Source: Actinomycetota bacterium (lineage in GTDB: Bacteria; Actinomycetota; Actinomycetes; JACCUZ01). Taken from it: a stretch of 5,372 nucleotides of DNA. Made by a program: the position numbers and the translations under genes. Under the pieces are notes generated by a model. That model was given only the letters and a program-made list of their open reading frames with translations. It searched no databases and had not been told where the DNA came from. The stretch covers positions 1 through 5,372 of the forward strand of contig JAVEDA010000091.1 in NCBI GenBank assembly GCA_030841195.1, written 5' to 3'. Positions 1 through 5,372 of the stretch are shown here, piece by piece; positions within the stretch are counted from its first letter, which is position 1; the number at the start of each line of letters is the position of its first letter.

Positions 1-1554
1 CTTGGTGTCGTGAGTGGACAAGGTGGTCATCGCGTCCGGCCAGGTCGTGAGCTGCCGGCTGCACCAGGCGTGCAGCTCGTCGACCGGCACGCCCAGGTGC
101 GCGGGGTCGCCGCCGACCTCGTTGAGCGACGTGAGGCGCAACCATCGGTAGAACGCGGTGTCCTCGACGCCCTTGGCCATCACCGGGCCGCAGGTCTGCT
201 GGAACCGGACCACGAACTCGTCCCGGTGCGGGCCGCGGCCCTGGTCGCCCAGGGCCAGCTCCACCAGCAGGTCGAGGGTGCCCCGCCGGTCCTCGGCCAG
301 CCGCTCGCGGGCCACAGCGGCGGCCGCGCGGACGACCTTGCGGCTCTCGGCCGGGGCGGGCTCGCCGGGCACGACGTACGCCCGGTAGACCGGCACCGCG
401 ACGAGCAGCTCGACCAGCGCCTCGCGGATGCCGCGCCGGGTGTGGTCCCGCAGCTCGAGGTGGTCGTGGCAGATGGCGGCGGCCACCTCGACCAGACGGG
501 CCACCTCCGCCTGCAGGCCGTGCTCGACCACGAACCGCTTCGCCTCCTCGACCACCGGGTCGAAGTCGGCGGGCTCGCCGGTCAGGCTGGTGTACAGGGT
601 GGTGAGGGCGGGTGCGGACTGGTCGTCGACGAGCACCCCGCCGATGCGCAGCAGGGCGTCGTAGCCCGTCGTACCGGCACACGGCCAGTCGGCGGGCAGC
701 TGCTCGTCGCCCTCGAGGATCTTCTCGACGACGATCCACGCGCCGGTGGAGCCGAACAGCCGTTGGACGTAGCCGCGCGGGTCGGCGAGCCCGTCGGGAT
801 GGTCGATGCGCAGCCCCTGGATCCGGCCCTCCGCCACCAGCGCGAGCAGCACCGCGTGCGTCTCGGCGAAGACCTGCTCGTCCTCGACCCGGACGCCGGC
901 CAGGGTATCGATGTCGAAGAACCGGCGGTAGTTGAGCTCCTCGTCGCCGACCCGCCAGTGGGCGAGCCGGTAGAACTGGCGGTCCAGCAGCTCCGGCAGC
1001 GGCAGGTCCTCGGTGCCGGGCCGCACCGGGAACACGTGGTCGAAGTAGCGCAGCACCGGGCCGCCGAGGTCCTCGGTGTCGCGGTCCAGCACGATCTCGC
1101 CGTCGGCCACCACCTCGCCGATCCGCCGGCCCAGCACCGGCATCAGCAGGGCCCGCTCCTGGGCGGCCCACTCCACGTCGAACCATCGCGCGTACGGCGA
1201 GGCGGGCCCGGTCCGGAGCACCGACCAGAGGGCCGCGTTCAGCGAGGCCGGCGTCGGCACGGCCATGTGGTTGGGCACCACGTCGACGACCACGCCCAGC
1301 CCCAGCGCCCGGGCGGTGTCGGACATCCGGTGGAACGCCTCGGCACCGCCGAGGTCCTCGTTGACGTGCGCGTGGTCGACCACGTCGTACCCGTGGGTCG
1401 AGCCCGGGGTCGCCTGCAGGATCGGCGACAGGTAGACGTGGGAGACGCCGAGGTCGTGCAGGTAGGGGAGGACCGCAGCGGCGTCGTCGAAGCCGAACTC
1501 CGGTCGCAGCTGCAGCCGGTAGGTGCCGGTGGGAGCCCGGCGCGGGTCCGTCAC
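1..1554 (-). CDS. treY: Maltooligosyltrehalose synthase TreY, N-terminal 518 codons (3' end cut by window edge)
   Basis: TreY is a cytoplasmic GH13 enzyme that isomerises the reducing-end alpha-1,4 bond of maltodextrins to an alpha,alpha-1,1 bond, giving maltooligosyltrehalose for TreZ. The frame is open from a GTG at 1554 to position 1. Early residues carry the family opening PTGTYRLQL (8-16), then HVYLSPIL (39-46) and HGYDV (54-58). DVVPNHM is at 91-97, YARWFDVEW in the middle, LRYFDHVFPV at 168-177 and HWRVGDEELNYRRFF at 199-213. GLRIDHPDG holds the presumed nucleophile Asp251, WIVVEK the acid/base Glu277, and STHDTK at the window edge the third carboxylate Asp516, so the whole triad is visible. 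MAKGVEDTAFYRW (459-471) is also typical. TreY proteins are usually about 700-830 residues, so roughly a third is missing. The GTG is the only sensible start: it puts PTGTYR near residue 10 and lies 5 bases after the glgX stop. No strong Shine-Dalgarno is seen, which suggests translational coupling. Confidence 0.96.
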   Translation of the reverse strand, partial: MTDPRRAPTGTYRLQLRPEFGFDDAAAVLPYLHDLGVSHVYLSPILQATPGSTHGYDVVDHAHVNEDLGGAEAFHRMSDTARALGLGVVVDVVPNHMAVPTPASLNAALWSVLRTGPASPYARWFDVEWAAQERALLMPVLGRRIGEVVADGEIVLDRDTEDLGGPVLRYFDHVFPVRPGTEDLPLPELLDRQFYRLAHWRVGDEELNYRRFFDIDTLAGVRVEDEQVFAETHAVLLALVAEGRIQGLRIDHPDGLADPRGYVQRLFGSTGAWIVVEKILEGDEQLPADWPCAGTTGYDALLRIGGVLVDDQSAPALTTLYTSLTGEPADFDPVVEEAKRFVVEHGLQAEVARLVEVAAAICHDHLELRDHTRRGIREALVELLVAVPVYRAYVVPGEPAPAESRKVVRAAAAVARERLAEDRRGTLDLLVELALGDQGRGPHRDEFVVRFQQTCGPVMAKGVEDTAFYRWLRLTSLNEVGGDPAHLGVPVDELHAWCSRQLTTWPDAMTTLSTHDTK

Positions 1555-1559
1555 CCGAC

Positions 1560-3689
1560 TCAGACGACCCGGCGCAGGACCAGGATCGACCGCGAGTCCA
1601 GCGACAGGGTCTCGCCGGCCTTGGCCGACGGCCGGTCGACGACCAGCGGGGCCGCGGTGTCGAGCACGGCCTCCCAGCGCTCGCCGTACGCCTCGCTGGG
1701 GACGGTGAAGTCCATGTCCTCGTGGTTGCCGTTGAAGAGCAGCAGGAAGGAGTCGTCGGTGACCCGCTGGCCGCGGCCGTCCGGCTCGACGATGGCGTCG
1801 CCGTTGAGGAACACAGCCAGCGACCGGGCGTAGCCGACCTGCCAGTCGCCGGCCGTCATGTGCTCACCGGTCGGGGTGAACCAGGCGATGTCGCCGATCT
1901 CGCTCTCGGAGCCGCGGGCCGGGTCGCCCTGGAAGAAGCGGCGGCGACGGAAGACGGGGTGCTCCTTCCGCAGCGTCGCCAGCTGAGCGACGAAGTCGGT
2001 CAGGGCCCAGTTCTCCCGGGCGTCGGTCCAGTCGACCCAGGAGATGGGGTTGTCCTGGCAGTAGACGTTGTTGTTGCCCTCCTGGGTGCGCCCCAGCTCG
2101 TCGCCGTGCAGCACCATCGGGACGCCCTGGGAGAGGAACAGGGTCGCCACGATGTTGCGCTTCTGCCGTTCGCGCAACGTCAGCACCTCGAGGTCATCGG
2201 TCGGTCCCTCGACCCCGCAGTTCCAGGACCGGTTGTGACTCTCGCCGTCGTTGTTGCCCTCACCGTTGGCCTCGTTGTGCTTCTCGTTGTAGGACACCAG
2301 GTCGTTGAGGGTGAACCCGTCGTGCGCGGTGACGAAGTTGATCGACGCGAGCGGCCGGCGGCCGTCGTCCTGGTAGAGGTCCGCCGAGCCGGTCAGCCGG
2401 GACGCGAACTCCGGCAGGGTGGCAGCCTCGCCGCGCCAGAAGTCGCGCACCGTGTCGCGGTACTTGCCGTTCCACTCGGTCCACAGCGGCGGGAAGTTGC
2501 CGACCTGGTAGCCGCCCTCGCCGACGTCCCACGGCTCGGCGATCAGCTTCACCTGGGAGATGACCGGGTCCTGCTGGACCAGGTCGAAGAAGGCCGACAG
2601 CCGGTCCACCTCGTGGAACTGGCGGGCCAGCGTCGAGGCGAGGTCGAACCGGAACCCGTCCACGTGCATCTCGAGCACCCAGTAGCGCAGCGAGTCCATG
2701 ATCAGCTGGAGCACGTGCGGGTGCCGCATGAGCAGCGTGTTCCCGGTGCCGGTGGTGTCGTAGTAGTGCTCGGGGCTGTCCTCCACGAGCCGGTAGTAGG
2801 CCTGGTTGTCGATCCCGCGGAACGACAGCGTCGGTCCGAGGTGGTTGCCCTCCGCGGTGTGGTTGTAGACGACGTCGAGGATCACCTCGATGCCGGCGGC
2901 GTGCAGCTCGCGGACCATCGCCTTGAACTCGAGCACCTGCTGGCCGCGCTGCCCGCTGGAGGAGTAGGCGTTGTGCGGGGCGAAGAAGCCGATCGTGTTG
3001 TAGCCCCAGTAGTTCGACAGGCCGCGCTCGACCAGGTGGTGGTCCTGGACGAACTGGTGCACCGGCATCAACTCGATCGCGGTCACGCCGATCCGGTGGA
3101 GGTGCTCGATGATCGCCGGGTGCCCGATGCCGGCGTACGTGCCGCGGATGCTGTCGGGCAGGTCGGGGTGGGTCATCGTGAGGCCGCGCACGTGCGCCTC
3201 GTAGATCACCGTCTGGTGGTACGGCGTGCGCGGGTGCCGGTCCTGCTGCCAGTCGAAGAACGGGTTGATGACCACCGACTTGGGGGCGTGCCGGCCGGAG
3301 TCGAGGGTGTTGACCCGGTTCGGCGCGGCGAACCGGTAGTCGAACAGGGACTCGGCCCAGTCGACCTGGCCCTCGACCGCCTTGGCGTAGGGGTCCAGCA
3401 GCAGCTTGGACGGGTTGCACCTGGTGCCCCGGGCCGGGTCCCGGGGGCCGTGCACCCGGAAGCCGTAGCGCTGGCCGGGGCCGACGCGCGGGAGGTAGCC
3501 GTGCCAGACGAAGCCGTCGGCCTCGGGCAGGTCGACCCGGTTCTCGGTCAGCCGACGACCGCCGGAGGTCGAGCTGTCGAACAGGCACAGCTCGACCCGG
3601 TCGGCGACCTCCGAGAAGAGCGCAAAGTTGGTCCCGGCCCCGTCGAAGGTCGCGCCGAGCGGGTACGCCGTTCCCGGCCAGATCTCCAT
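1560..3689 (-). CDS. glgX: Glycogen debranching enzyme GlgX/TreX (isoamylase-type GH13)
   Basis: This 709-residue protein hydrolyses alpha-1,6 branches in glycogen or limit dextrin and acts in the cytoplasm. Beside treY it most likely supplies linear maltodextrins for trehalose synthesis, so treX is an equally good name. An N-terminal CBM48-like domain starts at YPLGATFDGAGTNFALFSE (9-27). The GH13 barrel follows with all four conserved regions: DVVYNHT (272-278), GFRFDL with nucleophile Asp349, LIAEPWD with acid/base Glu385, and FVTAHDGFTLND with His456 and Asp457. The signature YNEKHNEANGEGNNDG (467-482) and HGDELGRTQEGNNN (528-541) are typical of GlgX. A C-terminal beta domain ends in SILVLRRVV. 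The length matches the usual 700 or so. I chose the ATG at 3689 (MEIWPGTAYPLG) because it is the family-like start. An in-frame extension up to 3806 is Arg/Pro-rich, resembles no domain and would overlap glyA. No catalytic residue is missing. Confidence 0.97.
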   Translation of the reverse strand: MEIWPGTAYPLGATFDGAGTNFALFSEVADRVELCLFDSSTSGGRRLTENRVDLPEADGFVWHGYLPRVGPGQRYGFRVHGPRDPARGTRCNPSKLLLDPYAKAVEGQVDWAESLFDYRFAAPNRVNTLDSGRHAPKSVVINPFFDWQQDRHPRTPYHQTVIYEAHVRGLTMTHPDLPDSIRGTYAGIGHPAIIEHLHRIGVTAIELMPVHQFVQDHHLVERGLSNYWGYNTIGFFAPHNAYSSSGQRGQQVLEFKAMVRELHAAGIEVILDVVYNHTAEGNHLGPTLSFRGIDNQAYYRLVEDSPEHYYDTTGTGNTLLMRHPHVLQLIMDSLRYWVLEMHVDGFRFDLASTLARQFHEVDRLSAFFDLVQQDPVISQVKLIAEPWDVGEGGYQVGNFPPLWTEWNGKYRDTVRDFWRGEAATLPEFASRLTGSADLYQDDGRRPLASINFVTAHDGFTLNDLVSYNEKHNEANGEGNNDGESHNRSWNCGVEGPTDDLEVLTLRERQKRNIVATLFLSQGVPMVLHGDELGRTQEGNNNVYCQDNPISWVDWTDARENWALTDFVAQLATLRKEHPVFRRRRFFQGDPARGSESEIGDIAWFTPTGEHMTAGDWQVGYARSLAVFLNGDAIVEPDGRGQRVTDDSFLLLFNGNHEDMDFTVPSEAYGERWEAVLDTAAPLVVDRPSAKAGETLSLDSRSILVLRRVV

Positions 3690-3700
3690 GCGGGCGATTG

Positions 3701-3705
3701 TCCCT
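3701..3705 (-). promoter_or_regulatory. Probable ribosome binding site of glgX
   Basis: On the minus strand AGGGA lies 11 bases before the ATG at 3689, inside the 34-base gap after glyA. The spacing is slightly long but acceptable. It supports the ATG at 3689 over upstream in-frame starts inside glyA. No other purine-rich stretch in the gap competes with it. Confidence 0.5.
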
Positions 3706-3723
3706 GACCGTCTCAGCCGAACC

Positions 3724-5001
3724 TCAGGCGGGCATCCCCGGGGTCGGGAAGCCGCGGGTGAAGTCCCGGACCTCGGCGCCGACCTTCTCGACCGCCGCCT
3801 CGTCACCGGCCGACTCGGCGGCGACGACGGCGTCGATCCAGCCGGCGATCCGGTCCATGTGAGCGGGGGTCATGCCGCGGGAGGTGACCGCGGCGGTGCC
3901 GATCCGGATGCCGGAGGGGTCGAACGGCTTGCGCGGGTCGAAGGGCACCGTGTTGTAGTTCAGCTCGATGCTGGCCCGGTCCAGCGCCTTCGCGGCCGGC
4001 TTGCCCGCGACCGCCTTGTTGGTGAGGTCGACGAGCAGCAGGTGGTTGTCGGTGCCGCCGGAGACGAGGTCGAAGCCGCGTGCGGCGAGGCCCTCGCCGA
4101 GCGCCTTGGCGTTCGCCACGATCGCGTGCGCGTAGGTGCTGAACTCCTTGGTCGACGCCTCCTTGAGGGCGACGGCGATGGCGGCGGTCGTGTGGTTGTG
4201 CGGACCGCCCTGCAGGCCGGGGAAGACGGCCTTGTCCAGCGCCTTGGCGTGCTCCTCGGTGCTCATGATCATGGCGCCGCGCGGGCCGCGCAGGGTCTTG
4301 TGGGTGGTCGTGGTGATGACGTCGGCGTGCCCGACCGGGCTCGGGTGCGCGCCGCCGGCCACCAGCCCGGCGATGTGGGCGATATCGGCCACCAGCACGG
4401 CGCCGACCTCGCGGGCGATCTCGGCGAACGCCGGGAAGTCGATGGTCCGCGGGATCGCGGTGCCGCCGCAGAAGATCACCTTCGGGCGCTCGGCGAGAGC
4501 CAGCTCGCGAACGTCGTCCATGTCGACCCGGCCGGTCTCCTTGCGCACGCCGTACTGCACCGAGCGGAACCACTTGCCGGTGGCCGACACGCTCCAGCCG
4601 TGGGTGAGGTGGCCGCCGGCGGGCAGCGCCATGCCCATGACGGTCTCGCCAGGGGACAGGAAGGCGAGGTAGACGGCCAGGTTCGCGGGCGAGCCGGAGT
4701 AGGGCTGCACGTTGGCGTGCTCGACGCCGAACAGCGCCTTGGCCCGCTCGATCGCCAGCGTCTCGACCTGGTCGATCACCTGCTGGCCCTCGTAGTAGCG
4801 CTTGCCCGGGTAGCCCTCGGAGTACTTGTTCGTCAGCATCGTCCCGGTCGCCTCGAGCACCGCGGCGGAGACGTAGTTCTCCGATGCGATCAGGCGCACC
4901 GAGTCGCGCTGGCGCTCCGACTCGGCCGCGACGAGGTCGGCGACCTCGGGGTCGGCGTGGCGCAGGTCAGGGTCGCTGGTGGCGTGCTGGTGGTCGGTCA
5001 C
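3724..5001 (-). CDS. glyA: Serine hydroxymethyltransferase (SHMT), GTG start
   Basis: This PLP-dependent cytoplasmic enzyme interconverts serine plus tetrahydrofolate with glycine plus 5,10-methylene-tetrahydrofolate, the main source of one-carbon units. The product from the GTG at 5001 is 425 residues, the normal length. Visible landmarks are LIASENYVS (37-45), TNKYSEGYPGKRYYEG (57-72) with Tyr60, Glu62 and Tyr70 matching E. coli Tyr55, Glu57 and Tyr65, and YSGSPANLAVY (101-111). VADIAHIAG carries Asp206 and His209 (E. coli Asp200 and His203). TTTTHKTLRGPRG has the PLP lysine Lys235 (E. coli Lys229), and GIRIGTAAVTSRG has Arg366 (E. coli Arg363). HGWSVSATGKWF and CGGTAIPRTIDF replace the E. 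coli versions of those segments, so this is a different SHMT subtype, one I recall from other actinobacteria. The frame stays open upstream into a helix-turn-helix region, but only this GTG gives the usual N-terminus. A strong palindrome abuts the start. glgX follows after 34 bases. Confidence 0.96.
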   Translation of the reverse strand: MTDHQHATSDPDLRHADPEVADLVAAESERQRDSVRLIASENYVSAAVLEATGTMLTNKYSEGYPGKRYYEGQQVIDQVETLAIERAKALFGVEHANVQPYSGSPANLAVYLAFLSPGETVMGMALPAGGHLTHGWSVSATGKWFRSVQYGVRKETGRVDMDDVRELALAERPKVIFCGGTAIPRTIDFPAFAEIAREVGAVLVADIAHIAGLVAGGAHPSPVGHADVITTTTHKTLRGPRGAMIMSTEEHAKALDKAVFPGLQGGPHNHTTAAIAVALKEASTKEFSTYAHAIVANAKALGEGLAARGFDLVSGGTDNHLLLVDLTNKAVAGKPAAKALDRASIELNYNTVPFDPRKPFDPSGIRIGTAAVTSRGMTPAHMDRIAGWIDAVVAAESAGDEAAVEKVGAEVRDFTRGFPTPGMPA

Positions 5002-5013
5002 GGGACGAGCGTA
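5001..5013 (-). promoter_or_regulatory. glyA: Candidate leaderless glyA promoter: -10 box TACGCT at 5013-5008
   Basis: Read on the minus strand, TACGCT fits the actinobacterial TAnnnT pattern and is followed by CGTCCC and then the GTG at 5001. A transcript starting about seven bases after the box would begin at the G of the start codon, giving a leaderless mRNA, which is common in actinobacteria. No good -35 hexamer is visible 17-19 bases upstream; GGGACG (5036-5031) is a poor match. The only Shine-Dalgarno-like purines, AGGG at 5021-5018, sit 16 bases from the GTG in the apex of the hairpin, so a normal leader would be badly spaced. The box is short and could be chance. Confidence 0.35.
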
Positions 5014-5037
5014 GCCACCCTGGCGGCGCTCGTCCCG
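5001..5037. repeat. 37-bp palindrome (11-bp perfect arms plus nested stem) abutting the glyA start codon
   Basis: CGGGACGAGCG at 5001-5011 has its exact reverse complement at 5027-5037. Inside, GCCA (5014-5017) pairs with TGGC (5021-5024) around a CCC loop. Both stems share centre 5019, with only a 2-by-2 mismatch between them, so 15 of 17 possible pairs form. The downstream end, read on the minus strand, is the first base of the glyA GTG. It could be a DNA operator, an mRNA hairpin that hides the start, or a transcription-attenuating structure. There is no T-run after it, so a classical intrinsic terminator is unlikely. The symmetry is directly visible; the function is inference. Confidence 0.85.
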
Positions 5038-5372
5038 GCGCCACCGGGCCAGGTCGAAGGTGTGTTCCGGCCGCTGCCGCGGGGACAGGTACCAGGCCTT
5101 CTCGACCAGCGTGCTCAACAGCTGCCAGTCACCCCACCAGGTGCCGAACGTGGTCACCGGGCGGACGTCCAGGTGGGCGGGGTAGCGCCGGCCGGCCCGG
5201 TCCAGCGGCGGACCAGCCCGGGCGATCGTGGGCACACCCAAACAGAGCTCCAGATGGCATCCTGCGGCGCGCACCAGCGCCGCCACCGTCGCGAACCCCG
5301 GGGACGGTGTCTCGTCGGCCTCGATCCTCTGGATGGTTCTGGCCGGCACGCCCGCACATTCCGCGAGGTCAC
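5002..5372 (-). CDS. XRE-family helix-turn-helix coding region, 5' end cut by window edge, in frame with glyA and without its own stop
   Basis: The visible 123 codons (from 5370) open inside a lambda-repressor-like DNA-binding domain. DLAECAGVPARTIQRIEADE (residues 1-20) is a classic helix-turn-helix with recognition helix PARTIQRIE, followed by TPSPGFATVAALVRAAGCHLEL (21-42). About 15-25 residues of the domain's N-terminus probably lie beyond 5372. A tail with GRRYPAHLDVRPV (60-72), a Trp-rich stretch around 78-82 and a charged end ARWRRDERRQ (108-117) follows; I do not recognise a catalytic fold in it. Third codon positions are mostly G or C right up to the glyA GTG, as in real coding sequence. 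The other two frames stop at 5154 and 5129, but this one has no stop before glyA ends. It could be the regulator half of an XRE-SHMT fusion, a regulator that lost its stop codon, or a decayed gene read by chance. DNA binding is well supported; target and partner are unknown. Confidence 0.65.

Noticed and set aside
10..1833. 607-codon plus-strand open frame
   Set aside because: It is antisense to treY and the end of glgX. It starts and stops without regard to any gene boundary, and its Arg/Val/Gly/His-rich translation shows no domain. Long antisense frames are expected opposite GC-rich genes.
3427..3446. CCCCGGG/CCCGGGG inverted repeat with 6-base loop
   Set aside because: It lies inside conserved glgX coding sequence (GPRDPARGTRCNP) and is short and pure GC, so it is easily produced by codon bias.
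2260..3588. 442-codon minus-strand frame overlapping glgX
   Set aside because: It is the out-of-frame reading of glgX and is dominated by Arg, Pro and Ala. The true frame is unambiguous.
3690..3700. GACAAT as a -10 box for a separate glgX promoter (3703-3695 region)
   Set aside because: There is only a partial match to TATAAT and no -35 hexamer at a proper distance. The ribosome site overlaps it, so there is not enough to call a promoter.
1722..3707. 661-codon plus-strand open frame
   Set aside because: It is a mirror frame of glgX with low-complexity Val/Leu/Asp/Arg composition and no recognisable motif. The minus-strand reading contains every GH13 signature.
3690..3806. 39-residue N-terminal extension of glgX
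   Set aside because: The Arg/Ser/Pro-rich extension overlaps the glyA 3' end and matches nothing in the family. The ATG at 3689 has a ribosome site and gives the standard N-terminus.
4136..4672. 178-codon plus-strand frame inside glyA
   Set aside because: It is antisense to conserved SHMT sequence, including the PLP lysine motif, with no family features of its own.
5129..5372. Two alternative minus-strand frames at the window edge (ending at 5129 and 5154)
   Set aside because: Both are shadow frames of the helix-turn-helix region, Arg/Gly/Pro-rich and without motifs.

Overview
The window is very GC-rich, and all supported genes lie on the minus strand in a tight head-to-tail array. Read in transcription order (high to low coordinates) they are: the truncated end of an XRE-type helix-turn-helix coding region (5372 to 5002), glyA for serine hydroxymethyltransferase (5001 to 3724), a GlgX/TreX glycogen debranching enzyme (3689 to 1560), and the first 518 codons of treY, maltooligosyltrehalose synthase (1554 to the window edge). 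GC-rich codon use, GTG starts, the treX-treY order and the SHMT subtype point to a high-GC actinobacterium. The genus cannot be fixed from this sequence alone.

glgX/treX and treY form a trehalose-from-glycogen module. TreX removes alpha-1,6 branches to give linear maltodextrins. TreY then converts the reducing-end alpha-1,4 bond to an alpha,alpha-1,1 bond. TreZ, which would release trehalose, is expected just past position 1 but is not in the window. The two genes are separated by 5 bases and are probably translationally coupled. glyA lies 34 bases upstream of glgX on the same strand with no convincing terminator between them, so read-through from the one-carbon gene into the trehalose genes is possible.

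The unusual part is the upstream end. The XRE helix-turn-helix frame enters glyA in the same reading frame with no stop codon, giving one open frame of at least 548 codons (5370 to 3724). The family-normal SHMT start is an internal GTG at 5001. Exactly at that junction is a perfect 11-bp inverted repeat (5001-5011 and 5027-5037) with a nested, co-centred 4-bp stem. It ends on the first base of the GTG, and a TAnnnT-type -10 candidate lies six bases upstream of the GTG. This suggests either a regulator-SHMT fusion with an internal start, or a leaderless glyA promoter buried in a palindromic operator at the end of the regulator gene. The rest of the window looks like ordinary housekeeping metabolism. 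No RNA genes, mobile elements or CRISPR arrays were seen, and no gene-free stretch exceeds 300 bases.
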